Assembly (NCBI RefSeq): GCF_001282725.1
Contig: NZ_LN876585.1
Location: 188,221 to 252,220 of the forward strand
Direction: 5' to 3'
DNA length: 64,000 nt
Source of the DNA: Inediibacterium massiliense
Lineage (GTDB): Bacteria; Bacillota; Clostridia; Peptostreptococcales; Thermotaleaceae
Positions 8,820 to 17,153 of the stretch are shown here, piece after piece. The notes below the pieces were generated by a model, which made no database searches, was not told the DNA's origin, and worked only from the letters and a program-made list of their open reading frames with translations. Made by a program: the position numbers and the translations under genes. Within the stretch, counting starts at the first letter, position 1. Every line of letters starts with the position of its first letter.

Positions 8820-9850
8820 GTCAAATAAAAATTGTTCATCCAGGACTTTTAACAACCATTCAAGATGAGGGAAGATATGGATATCAACAATTTGGTGTTC
8901 CTGTGTCAGGAGTAATGGATGATTTTGCTTATAGAGTAGGAAATATATTAGTAGGTAATGAAGAAAAAGAAGCAGTATTAGAAGTAACTATGATGGGACC
9001 TACTATAGAGTTTGAAGAAGAAGGGATTTTATCTATTACAGGAGGCAATTTATCTCCTATGATGAATGGAAAAAGTATTGCTATGTGGAGAAGTATTTAT
9101 GTAAAAAAAGGAGATACATTATCCTTTGGAGCTGTGAAAAGTGGGTGTAGGAGTTATATTGCATTTAGTGGAGGCATGGATATTCCTATGATTATGGGAA
9201 GCCGATCTACTTATATGAAAGCAAAAATAGGAGGACTAGAAGGTAGAGCATTAAAATCAGGAGATATAGTACCTTTAGGTGTTTCCAAAGAAAAATTAAA
9301 GAGTTTTTCTAGTAGAATACTTCCTAGTAAATATATTCCTAAATATGAAAAAGAAATAGAAGTAAGAGTACTATTAGGCCCTCAAGAAGATGTTTTTACA
9401 GATGAAGGAATCCATACTTTTCTATCTAAGCCTTATATAGTAACCAATGAATGTGATCGTATGGGATTTCGATTAGACGGAGAAGAAATAGAGCATATAA
9501 ATGGAGGAGACATTATATCTGATGGAATTAATTTTGGAGCCATACAAATTCCAGGTCATGGAAAACCAATTATTATGATGGCAGATCGACAAAGTACAGG
9601 GGGATATACTAAAATTGCAAATGTAATTTCTGTAGATCTTTATAAAATTGCTCAAGCAAAGCCAATGGATCAAATCATGTTTAAAAAAGTAGATATAAAA
9701 GAAGCACAAAATCTGTTGAAAGAAAGAAAAGAAAAAATAGAAGAAATAAAAAAAGTGACAGTTTCCCGGGAAATTATTCGAACAAAGGAATATAGACTGA
9801 AAGTAAATGGAAAATCTTATGAAGTAAAGGTAGAAGAAATAAAGGTATGA
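8816..9850 (+). CDS. pxpC: 5-oxoprolinase subunit C (KipA family)
   Basis: 344 aa, biotin-dependent carboxyltransferase-like (AHS2/KipA) family. Family blocks include HPGLLTTIQDEGRYGYQQFGVP at about 6-27, SYIAFSGG, MGSRSTYMKAKIGG, and GAIQIPGHGKPIIMMADRQSTGGY near 240-265. It forms the PxpBC partner of PxpA. The ATGA overlap with pxpB implies translational coupling. The C-terminal 40 residues are lysine/glutamate-rich and probably variable. Its stop codon lies inside the stem of the following terminator. Confidence 0.93.
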   Translation: MSQIKIVHPGLLTTIQDEGRYGYQQFGVPVSGVMDDFAYRVGNILVGNEEKEAVLEVTMMGPTIEFEEEGILSITGGNLSPMMNGKSIAMWRSIYVKKGDTLSFGAVKSGCRSYIAFSGGMDIPMIMGSRSTYMKAKIGGLEGRALKSGDIVPLGVSKEKLKSFSSRILPSKYIPKYEKEIEVRVLLGPQEDVFTDEGIHTFLSKPYIVTNECDRMGFRLDGEEIEHINGGDIISDGINFGAIQIPGHGKPIIMMADRQSTGGYTKIANVISVDLYKIAQAKPMDQIMFKKVDIKEAQNLLKERKEKIEEIKKVTVSREIIRTKEYRLKVNGKSYEVKVEEIKV

Positions 9851-9873
9851 TCGTTCTTATTGGATCATACCTT
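9842..9873. terminator. Bidirectional hairpin, pxpC / helicase
   Basis: An 11-bp stem (9842-9852 with 9863-9873) and 10-nt loop. It overlaps the last codons of pxpC and the stop codon of the convergent helicase gene, so both messages end in it. Confidence 0.75.
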
Positions 9874-11986
9874 GTTCTATGCACACCCCAATAGATAGAC
9901 AGCGTACTCCAAACTTTTTAAAATCTATTTGAAAAGTATCTTGATCTATAGATAAGATTTTTCCTTCTCCAAAGAATTTATGATGAATTTTCATATGGAT
10001 AGAAAAGGAATGGTCTATGGTCTTTTCTGATTTTATAGGATGAGAGGAAGAGAAATCTTTAGGAGAAGAACTATATGTTTTTAGATGACTTTGGAGTTCT
10101 TCTACAAAAGGAGAACTCTTTTGATAACTTCCATCTAAAAAGGTAGGAATCATCAATGAAAGATTTTTTTTTGCACGAGTCATACCTACATAAAAAAGTC
10201 TTCTTTCTTCTTCTATAAGGGTTATTGTTTCTTCTTTTGAAAGATCAGAAGGAATTTTAGGCGGAAATTGTCCATCTGTAAGATCGATCATATAAACCCG
10301 ATCAAATTCTAATCCTTTAGAACCATGAACTGTAGAAAGATAAATGGATACTTTTTCCTTGTTCTTAGAGTTTTGAATAAAAAAGGATTCTAATTCATTT
10401 AATCTTTCTATCAATTCAATAAGAGAAGAAGCATTTTTGCTAATGAGCTTTAATTGTTCAAGAACCAATAATGTATTATCAAAAGATGATCTGATTCTTT
10501 GACAATAGTTTTTTAAGTATTTTTTATAATCAAGATTTTCTTCAATGAATACAAGAGCATCATAGGGTTTCATGGAAGATATAGTGTGAAAATCTTTTTG
10601 AAGTCTTTTTAAATTTTTGATTTGAAAACTCTTTAAATCAGGTTCACTTAAAAGGTTATCAAAAACAGAAATGGGTCTTTGATATTCTTTTATAGAAAGA
10701 ATTGATTTTTTTGAAATATATCCATTCATTTTATAATAAATTTTTTCAAAGGATTCTAAATCATAAGGGTTAAGTGCTACTTTAAAAAAAGATAATAAAT
10801 CTTTGATTAACCAATGGTGAAAAAAAGATGTTTGAAATCCATGGATAGAAAAAGAAATATTATTTTTTAAAAGAAAATCTACTAAAGCCATAGAAGAGAC
10901 ATGGCTTCTATAAAGAATTGCAGTAGTTCCTTCATAAGGTTTTTTTAATTCTTTGTAAATATATTGGATTTGTTCAAAAAAATCTTGTGTTTTTATGATT
11001 TGTACAGGTTCATAAGATTGATTTTGAGTATACATATTTTTTTCATATCGTTGTGTATTTTTTTTAATAAAATCATTACTGACACAAACTACTTCTTCGG
11101 AGGAACGATAATTTTTTTCTAAAAAAAATAATTTTCCACCTTTATAAATTTCATCAAAGGAAAGCAAGGCTTTAGGATGTGCTCCTCTAAACCCATAAAT
11201 AGATTGATCGTCATCTCCTACCATAAATAAATTATGATGAGGACTCGATAAAAGATAGATAATATTATGTTGGATTTTAGAAGTATCTTGCGCTTCATCT
11301 ACTTGAATATAAGAATAATGATTTCTATATTGGTGAAGAAGCATTTTGTCTTTTTTCAAAATAGAAAAAGCTAGAGATAACATGTCATCAAAATCAATGA
11401 AACCATGCTTTTTTTTGTATTTTTCATAGGAAATATAGATTTCTAAAAAGTGATTGATTTCAAAATCATAAGAAGAAAAATCATTTTCATCAATCATATT
11501 ATTTTTTACAAAGCTTATATGACTTAAAAGGGCTTCAAGTTTTTCTTCTGTAAGTTTTTCATGATTGAATTGTTCATAAATATTTTTTAAAAGAATAGTT
11601 TTTTGAATTGGACTATGATTTCCTTCCATAATGGTATAGGAAATATTATTTTTTCGAGCATACTGATTGACAATTTTTAAAGATAATTGATGAATAGTAG
11701 AAAAATATACTTTTGAATGAATATGATTTCCAAAAACATCATAAAATCTTTTTTTCATATCTTTTGCAGAAGCTTTGCTAAAAGTTACAGAAAGGATATG
11801 GGAAGGATGAATTTTATGATGAAAAATTAAATGAGCTGTTCTACAAATGAGAGTAGTGGTTTTTCCACTTCCTGGAACTGCTAAAATCAAAGCAGGACCA
11901 TTTTTGTGAAGAACAGCTTTTTTTTGTTGAGTATTTAGTTGAATGTTATGATTTTTTTGTAGCATTTGAAAAAATGAATTGTACAA
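9857..11986 (-). CDS. UvrD/PcrA-like superfamily 1 DNA helicase
   Basis: 709 aa. SF1A motifs in order: Q motif LNTQQKKAVLH near 17-27; Walker A VPGSGKTTT near 37-45; the DEXX box VDEAQD near 230; GDDDQSIYGFRGA near 257-269; YRSSEEV; and in the second half STVHGSKGLEFDRVYM and EEERRLFYVGMTRAKK. This fits a 3'-5' DNA translocase/helicase acting in repair or conflict resolution. It is somewhat shorter and more divergent than housekeeping PcrA, so it may be a paralogue. The start is TTG at 11986 with AGGAGG 8 nt upstream. Monocistronic. Confidence 0.92.
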   Translation of the reverse strand: MYNSFFQMLQKNHNIQLNTQQKKAVLHKNGPALILAVPGSGKTTTLICRTAHLIFHHKIHPSHILSVTFSKASAKDMKKRFYDVFGNHIHSKVYFSTIHQLSLKIVNQYARKNNISYTIMEGNHSPIQKTILLKNIYEQFNHEKLTEEKLEALLSHISFVKNNMIDENDFSSYDFEINHFLEIYISYEKYKKKHGFIDFDDMLSLAFSILKKDKMLLHQYRNHYSYIQVDEAQDTSKIQHNIIYLLSSPHHNLFMVGDDDQSIYGFRGAHPKALLSFDEIYKGGKLFFLEKNYRSSEEVVCVSNDFIKKNTQRYEKNMYTQNQSYEPVQIIKTQDFFEQIQYIYKELKKPYEGTTAILYRSHVSSMALVDFLLKNNISFSIHGFQTSFFHHWLIKDLLSFFKVALNPYDLESFEKIYYKMNGYISKKSILSIKEYQRPISVFDNLLSEPDLKSFQIKNLKRLQKDFHTISSMKPYDALVFIEENLDYKKYLKNYCQRIRSSFDNTLLVLEQLKLISKNASSLIELIERLNELESFFIQNSKNKEKVSIYLSTVHGSKGLEFDRVYMIDLTDGQFPPKIPSDLSKEETITLIEEERRLFYVGMTRAKKNLSLMIPTFLDGSYQKSSPFVEELQSHLKTYSSSPKDFSSSHPIKSEKTIDHSFSIHMKIHHKFFGEGKILSIDQDTFQIDFKKFGVRCLSIGVCIEQGMIQ

Positions 11987-12182
11987 GATTACTGCCTCCT
12001 TATTAAAAGATAGGATGCAATGTATAGTATAGCATACGTAAAGGATTATTCAAGGTCTCTAATCTATGATTTATGAAAAAGTAGAAACTATATAGAGAGA
12101 AGTTTTATTTATGATAAAATGAAAGATATTGAAAAAACTTAAGATATAAGGATTATTTTATAATATGGATTGGAGTGAGGAT

Positions 12183-12992
12183 ATGTACGATTATCATGTC
12201 CATACATGTTTTTCTCCTGATTCCTCTATGAATATAGAAAGAGCAATAGAAAAAGCCATTTCTATGGGACTTAAAGAGGTTGCTTTTACAGATCATGGAG
12301 AAATTAGTGTATGGAGACCAGATAAAGGAATTGTAGATGAGGTATTTCATATTCCTACCTATATAGAAAAGTTGCAAGAATTAAAGATCAAATATAAAAA
12401 CCAGATTGGTATCAAGATAGGTATGGAAATTGGACTTCAAAAGGAAGAAAAAGAAAGGATTGATACAATCATTTCTAAATATCCCTTTGATTTTGTCATT
12501 GGCTCAAGTCATACTATACAAAAATATGATTTGTTTTTTAAAAAGATTTTTAAAGACAGAACAAAAGAAGAAGCTTATGATTTGTATTTTAAAGAAGTGG
12601 AAAAAATTACACAAATTATAGATAGTTATAGTGTATATGGTCATATAGATGTGATCAGAAGATATGCCTATGGAGAGTATGAAGATATTTCTATAGGTCA
12701 AAGACATATAGAACAAATGAAAAGAATATTTAAAATAATTATTGAAAAAGGGAAAGGGATAGAAGTCAATACTTCAGGATTTAGATATGGAATTGGCACC
12801 AATCATCCAGATGTAGATCTATTAAAACTTTATAAAGATTTAGGTGGAGAAATCATTACAGTAGGATCTGACGCTCATAAAGAAGAAGATATAGGATATA
12901 GAATCAAAGAGACTTATAAAATTTTAAGAGATTTAGGATATAAGTATATTACAACTTTTGAGGATATGAAGCCTATGTTTGTAAAATTGTAA
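12183..12992 (+). CDS. PHP-domain phosphatase, histidinol-phosphatase (HisJ/HisK) family
   Basis: 269 aa. PHP metal ligands are visible: YHVHTCFSPDS at the N terminus, FTDHGE near 35, a conserved Glu in KIGMEIG, GSSHTIQ, YGHIDVIRRY, and GSDAH near the C terminus. The family hydrolyses phosphoesters with a trinuclear metal site; members of this subgroup are usually annotated histidinol-phosphatase, although no his genes are present, so the substrate is open. An upstream ATG at 12165 exists in frame, but GGAG at 12172-12175 lies 7 nt from the ATG at 12183, which I take as the start. Confidence 0.85.
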   Translation: MYDYHVHTCFSPDSSMNIERAIEKAISMGLKEVAFTDHGEISVWRPDKGIVDEVFHIPTYIEKLQELKIKYKNQIGIKIGMEIGLQKEEKERIDTIISKYPFDFVIGSSHTIQKYDLFFKKIFKDRTKEEAYDLYFKEVEKITQIIDSYSVYGHIDVIRRYAYGEYEDISIGQRHIEQMKRIFKIIIEKGKGIEVNTSGFRYGIGTNHPDVDLLKLYKDLGGEIITVGSDAHKEEDIGYRIKETYKILRDLGYKYITTFEDMKPMFVKL

Positions 12993-12994
12993 AA

Positions 12995-13020
12995 AAAAAA
13001 CTGTCATTAGACAGTTTTTT
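12995..13020. terminator. Bidirectional terminator, PHP gene / brnQ
   Basis: An 11-bp stem (12995-13005 with 13010-13020) with a 4-nt loop, made of A-run, ACTGTC and the complementary T-run, so it reads as a terminator on both strands. Confidence 0.88.
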
Positions 13021-14312
13021 TATTCTGCACAAGAGTTAGGATCATTTTTAAAAAGAAATGCACTAATGATTCCAAATGTAATAGCTGGGATTACCCATGC
13101 AAAGCCAGCATCTGCAAGAGGTATATGACTAATGATATTTTTTAAGAAAGCAATATTGATACCTATTGCACTAAGCCCATCATAAAAGCTTACAAGTAAC
13201 GCTCCAAATACAGCTCCTATATAGGCTCCTTTTGGCATTAATTCATCTAAAACATTCATAATAATCAGTACAGCAGTAATAGGATATACTGTTACCAATA
13301 GAGGAACTGCAATAGCTAGAATTTTTTCAACTCCACCGATAGCAAAAACACCACTAAATATAGAAGTTGCAATAACAATGACTTGGTAACTTAGTTTGTT
13401 ATTACTTAATTTATTAAAGAAAGTTCCAACAGTTGCAGTCAATCCAATAGATGTAGTAAGACATGCTAAGGATACAACGATTCCTAGAGCTACTTTACCA
13501 AAATCACCTAAAAGGGTATTTGTAATACTCATGAGTAAAACAGATTTATCTATAGTAGTAGGATAAACAGAATTTGCATGAGAACCAAGATACATAAGCC
13601 CTCCATATACTACTCCTAAACTAATCGCTGCAATGATTCCAGCTCTTATAGTAATAGTAACTTGTTCATTTACATCTTTATATCCTTTTCCAACAAGAGC
13701 AGTAAGCATGACTCCTGCAAATACTACTGAAGCTAAGGCATCCATTGTTTGATATCCTTCTGTAAAACCTTTTGTAAATGGATTTCCCTCCATTGCAGTA
13801 GCAGCTGTTCCTACAGGAGAAACAAATCCTTTTATAATAATTACAAATATTACAATAAGAAGAACAGGTGTAAGAATTTTACCGATTTTATCCACGATCT
13901 CAGATGGTTTAATAACAAAATATAAAGTAAGACCGAAAAATATAATAGATGAAATTACAGGACTGATTCCTGGAAAATTAGGAAGTACTCCCATTTCAAA
14001 AGTAGTTGCTCCAGTTCTTGGAATAGCTAAAAGAGGACCGATAGCTAAAATAATAATGGTTGCAAATATTTTGCTAAAAACTGGATGAACTTTATTACCT
14101 ATATCATTAATCGTTCCGCCTGCTTTTGCAGATGCGATAATTCCAAGAAGTGGCATACCAATAGCAGTTAAGAAAAATCCAACAGCACACATAACCCAGC
14201 TTTTACCTGCGACCAATCCTAAAAAAGGTGGAAAAATTAAGTTCCCGGCTCCGAAGAACATAGCAAATAAAGCAAGTCCCAATACAAAAGCGTCTTTGTT
14301 TTTTTGATTCAT
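13020..14312 (-). CDS. brnQ: Branched-chain amino acid carrier, LivCS family
   Basis: 430 aa with about 12 hydrophobic helices. The N-terminal segment MFFGAGNLIFPPFLG at about 19-33 is the BrnQ signature, followed by GMPLLGI and later PRTGATTFEMG. This is a Na+- or H+-coupled symporter for leucine, isoleucine and valine in the cytoplasmic membrane. It is transcribed alone from a consensus promoter through a T-box leader, so expression should rise when a branched-chain tRNA is uncharged. A GGAGGG site precedes the ATG. Confidence 0.95.
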   Translation of the reverse strand: MNQKNKDAFVLGLALFAMFFGAGNLIFPPFLGLVAGKSWVMCAVGFFLTAIGMPLLGIIASAKAGGTINDIGNKVHPVFSKIFATIIILAIGPLLAIPRTGATTFEMGVLPNFPGISPVISSIIFFGLTLYFVIKPSEIVDKIGKILTPVLLIVIFVIIIKGFVSPVGTAATAMEGNPFTKGFTEGYQTMDALASVVFAGVMLTALVGKGYKDVNEQVTITIRAGIIAAISLGVVYGGLMYLGSHANSVYPTTIDKSVLLMSITNTLLGDFGKVALGIVVSLACLTTSIGLTATVGTFFNKLSNNKLSYQVIVIATSIFSGVFAIGGVEKILAIAVPLLVTVYPITAVLIIMNVLDELMPKGAYIGAVFGALLVSFYDGLSAIGINIAFLKNIISHIPLADAGFAWVIPAITFGIISAFLFKNDPNSCAE

Positions 14313-14436
14313 TTACATCCCTCCATAATAAAATAAAAGTTGAAATTTTTGGAAAAATCTAAAAATTCATATTCCATTGAAATATAGATCAGAAATTATG
14401 ATGTAGCTACAATTTTATAAATTACATAATTTCATA

Positions 14437-14722
14437 TAAAAAAACCTTCACCTCTATGAATAAAATATTCATAGGGACGAAGGTATATTTCCGTGGTACC
14501 ACCCTATTTTGCATAAAAATGCCTTAATTGGATTGAAGAATTTTTCAGATCCTAGCCAGATATCGGTGGCAACCGGCCAAATTTACTAATTGATTTCAAA
14601 ATGGCTGCTCAGAAGTGAGTATTGTATACGGCTTTGACGCTAACTTTCAGCAGATGTCAGCTCTCTGTAGTCAAAGAGACGTATTTTTTTCTTCATCATT
14701 GCATTATTTTGTGTAATTAATT
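14437..14722 (-). promoter_or_regulatory. T-box riboswitch leader of brnQ, probable Leu (CUC) specifier
   Basis: The minus strand carries the T-box sequence AGGGTGGTACCACGG (14505-14491). It is followed by a terminator hairpin (14483-14444, outer pairs ACCTTC with GAAGGT) and a T7 run. The upstream Stem I has the AGAGAGCTG and GCTGAAAG elements near 14660-14640. On its 3' side the triplet CTC (14619-14617) directly precedes ACTTCTGAG, the position of the specifier codon. CUC would read tRNA-Leu, consistent with a branched-chain carrier. The exact specifier alignment was made by eye. Confidence 0.93.
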
Positions 14723-14729
14723 AATATGT

Positions 14730-14758
14730 ATTATATGCTGAATTTTAAATCTTGTCAA
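14730..14758 (-). promoter_or_regulatory. Consensus sigma-A promoter of the brnQ T-box transcript
   Basis: On the minus strand TTGACA (14758-14753), 17 nt, then TATAAT (14735-14730): a perfect match with ideal spacing, just upstream of the T-box leader. Confidence 0.9.
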
Positions 14759-14785
14759 TTAATTTTTAAAAAAGAGGTGATAAAA

Positions 14786-15574
14786 TTGAAAAAATATATT
14801 CTAGGAATATCATTTGTATGTATTTTGTATCTATTTTTACAGGTAAATATAACAAAAGTAAATAAAGTTCATATAAAGACAAATAAATTTTCAAAAGAAG
14901 AAAAAATTACTTTATTGCAAATATCTGATGTTCATGATAAAAAGCTTTTTATGGAAACTATTTTAGAAAAAATAAAAAAATTAAAACCTGATATGATTGT
15001 ATTTACAGGAGATTTAATTGATGGAAAGACAAAGGAATATGAAAATATATATTCTTTTGTTGAAAAAGTAATAAAAATAAATCCAAATGTATATTTTGTA
15101 TCAGGAAATCATGAATGGAGAAATAAAAATACAAAAGCTTTTTTAAGAGGATTAAAAGAAAGACAAGTCAAGATTTTAAATAATGATTATGATATTTTAA
15201 AAAAGGAAAGCATCACTTTAAATATATATGGCATAGACGATCCGTATACTCATCATGATGATTTAAAGAAAGCACTTTCACATAAAGATGATTCATTTTC
15301 TATTTTATTGTCGCATTCTCCTAATATTATATTTAGAGAAAAACCTTCTATAGATCTTATATTGTGTGGTCATACGCATGGAGGGCAAATAAGAATTCCA
15401 TTTATAGGAGCTGTTGTGGTTCCAGGTCAGGGATTATTTCCTAAATATGATAAAGGAATTTTTTCATTAGGGAAAACCACTTTATATATTGATAGTGGAT
15501 TAGGAACAAGTACAGCTCCTATTCGTTCTTTCAATCAAAGTCAAATGAGTTTGATTATAATAGAAGGAGAATAA
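14786..15574 (+). CDS. Membrane-anchored metallophosphoesterase (YkuE-like)
   Basis: 262 aa. An N-terminal hydrophobic anchor (about 4-20) is followed by a calcineurin-like phosphoesterase domain. Its metal-binding motifs appear in order: ISDVHD, FTGDLIDG, SGNHEW, LLSHSP and CGHTHGGQ. Family members of this type remove phosphate from lipid- or cell wall-linked substrates at the membrane; the substrate here is unknown. The frame is open further upstream, but that stretch overlaps the divergent brnQ promoter. The TTG at 14786 has GAGGTG 6 nt before it and gives a proper signal anchor. Confidence 0.85.
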   Translation: MKKYILGISFVCILYLFLQVNITKVNKVHIKTNKFSKEEKITLLQISDVHDKKLFMETILEKIKKLKPDMIVFTGDLIDGKTKEYENIYSFVEKVIKINPNVYFVSGNHEWRNKNTKAFLRGLKERQVKILNNDYDILKKESITLNIYGIDDPYTHHDDLKKALSHKDDSFSILLSHSPNIIFREKPSIDLILCGHTHGGQIRIPFIGAVVVPGQGLFPKYDKGIFSLGKTTLYIDSGLGTSTAPIRSFNQSQMSLIIIEGE

Positions 15575-15576
15575 AA

Positions 15577-15598
15577 AAACCTCTCATATGAGAGGTTT
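15577..15598. terminator. Bidirectional terminator, phosphoesterase / LysO part 2
   Basis: A perfect palindrome of AAACCTCTCAT and its complement with A/T runs on both sides, between convergent genes. Confidence 0.85.
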
Positions 15599-16190
15599 AT
15601 AGGTTAATAAGTATAGGTACTAAAATAGGAACAGAGCTAGATAATATAACTCCTGTAATAAATGCTACAATAGCTGTTTGAGAATTGGTAGCATTAGAAA
15701 TAATAGGAAGCGTTGTATCCATAGCTGTGGCTCCTGAAGGAGCTATGGCTTCAAAGTCCCCGATATATCTTGCTACGAATGGAATAGAAATAAGTGCAAT
15801 AATTTCTCGAACTACATTAGAGATAAAAGCCAATGCACTAAGTTCTGGTGAATATTGAGTAAGCATCATGGCAGATAAAGTATACCATCCAAAACCTGCA
15901 CCTACTGCACTAGATTCATTGATTGGAAGATGAAGTAAAAATCCACCTACAATACTGCCTACAATACTTCCTATACCGATCATCAATGGAATCAAAAGAA
16001 TTTTAAGTCCCATTTTTTTGATTTGAGAAAAAGCATCTTTATTTCTACCCATATCTAAACCAACAAAGAATAATAAAAGACATAATCCTATATCAATGAT
16101 TAAATCAGTATGCTGTAATATATCTGCAGATAAAAAGAAATATCCAAAACCTATACCAAATGCTACAGAGCCGATAATATTAAAACTCAT
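15597..16190 (-). CDS. LysO-family lysine exporter, C-terminal half protein
   Basis: 197 aa with about six hydrophobic helices. It matches the C-terminal portion of LysO (YbjE, DUF340), including DIGLCLLLFFVGLDMGR and GFGWYTLSA. E. coli LysO is a single protein of about 300 aa that exports lysine. Here the two halves are separate genes overlapping by 11 nt. This one has its own AAGGAGG site and ATG, so the split is a gene arrangement, not a frameshift. The halves presumably assemble in the membrane. Confidence 0.82.
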   Translation of the reverse strand: MSFNIIGSVAFGIGFGYFFLSADILQHTDLIIDIGLCLLLFFVGLDMGRNKDAFSQIKKMGLKILLIPLMIGIGSIVGSIVGGFLLHLPINESSAVGAGFGWYTLSAMMLTQYSPELSALAFISNVVREIIALISIPFVARYIGDFEAIAPSGATAMDTTLPIISNATNSQTAIVAFITGVILSSSVPILVPILINL

Positions 16191-16524
16191 GAGAAGCCGC
16201 CTCCTTCTTCATGGTTTTGACTTTATGATTCTTTTGAGATGCTACACCCTTTATGACATAGCCCTTTACGAGTTTTACACATAGTATGCTAAATAAAACT
16301 GCAAAAACAGACATAATAAGAGCTTGATAACCAAGCTTAAAAAAAGACGATAAAACCTTTTCATCTACACCGATTCGAATTCCCATAATAAAAAGTAAAA
16401 ACAGAAGGCATAAGTTCTGAATAAAATTTAATTTACTAGTTAATTTTTCAGACAAATGACCCTTAAAACCTATCAAAGCTCCAATTCCTAAAATAAATAA
16501 GTAGAGTAGTAATCTTGTTACCAT
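16180..16524 (-). CDS. LysO-family lysine exporter, N-terminal half protein
   Basis: 114 aa with about three hydrophobic helices, homologous in pattern to the N-terminal part of LysO (LYLFILGIGALIGFKG; LLFLLFIMGIRIGVDE). It precedes and overlaps the C-terminal half gene, giving a two-gene exporter operon. The C-terminal 20 residues are charged and cytoplasmic, as expected for a truncated unit. ATG start with a G-rich site (AAAGGGGGG) upstream. No lysine riboswitch was recognised in the leader. Confidence 0.8.
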   Translation of the reverse strand: MVTRLLLYLFILGIGALIGFKGHLSEKLTSKLNFIQNLCLLFLLFIMGIRIGVDEKVLSSFFKLGYQALIMSVFAVLFSILCVKLVKGYVIKGVASQKNHKVKTMKKEAASHEF

Positions 16525-16667
16525 TACTTTGCCCCCCTTTAGATTAGTAAAATATTACCTTACCTTCTTCAAGATAACATAGTTTTATATAGATAACAAG
16601 CGTTTTCCTAACAAATAGAATAATTAGAAAATACGAAAAATAAAGATAATTCTTCGAAAAATAAATT

Positions 16668-16709
16668 AAGTAAATATTTTTCATAATACATTAGGAAAAA
16701 TATTTACTT
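16668..16709. repeat. 15-bp perfect inverted repeat
   Basis: AAGTAAATATTTTTC (16668-16682) and its exact complement (16695-16709) enclose 12 nt. On the minus strand it follows the small reading frame at 16764-16895 and is trailed by T-rich sequence, so it may end that transcript. It lacks GC pairs and a clean T tract. Confidence 0.5.
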
Positions 16710-16763
16710 GCTAAAATTGCATATCATTTGGTAATTTACGTTATTTTTAATAATGATTATAAA

Positions 16764-16895
16764 TTAATTATAATATTTTATTTTTTTAATATCTCTAATT
16801 TGGGGATAAGTAGTTAATAAATGATTTAAAAATAATAATAGTTCCTTGGGTTTACCAATAAAACAAATTCTATTTTGAGATGTAAATTTTAACAT
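16764..16895 (-). CDS. Possible small protein, 43 aa
   Basis: The frame reads ATG to TAA with 43 codons: MLKFTSQNRICFIG, then KPKELLLFLNHLL, then TTYPQIRDIKKIKYYN. An AGGAAGGGG site lies about 9 nt upstream of the ATG. Codon use is like the neighbouring genes. A 14-bp inverted repeat sits just upstream and a 15-bp hairpin just downstream, giving it the outline of a small transcription unit. I do not recognise the family; predicted secondary structure is a short beta strand and a helix. It could also be a chance frame in AT-rich DNA. Confidence 0.4.
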   Translation of the reverse strand: MLKFTSQNRICFIGKPKELLLFLNHLLTTYPQIRDIKKIKYYN

Positions 16896-16919
16896 ATTTC
16901 ATATCCCCTTCCTAATATG

Positions 16920-16956
16920 AGTATAAAAAATAGGACTATATACCTATTTTTATACT
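16920..16956. repeat. 14-bp inverted repeat, possible operator
   Basis: Arms AGTATAAAAAATAGG (16920-16934) and CCTATTTTTATACT (16943-16956) pair with one bulged A around an 8-nt centre. It lies 25-60 nt upstream of the small frame at 16895 and contains a TATACT that could be its -10 box, so a repressor site is possible. Confidence 0.45.
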
Positions 16957-17117
16957 GATTATATCATTTTTTTATTTGAATTTCACGAAAAATGTCAAAT
17001 TTTAAGAAAAAATAAAAATAGAATGAATAAAATGAAAATGCAAGGAATTTTAATAGAAATATGAGAAATTTTTGTATATGAATCACACCTATAGCCATCT
17101 ATGTAAAAAGTAAATTA

Positions 17118-17126
17118 TGATATAAT
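17118..17126 (+). promoter_or_regulatory. Extended -10 promoter of addBA
   Basis: TGATATAAT: a consensus -10 (17121-17126) with the TG extension, 28 nt before the addB start. The -35 region is weak. Confidence 0.55.
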
Positions 17127-17153
17127 ATTAAGATAAAGTGAGGGAGTGAAAGC

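Noticed and set aside
16525-17110. Lysine riboswitch before the LysO genes
   Set aside because: No L-box conserved segments were found on the minus strand upstream of 16524.
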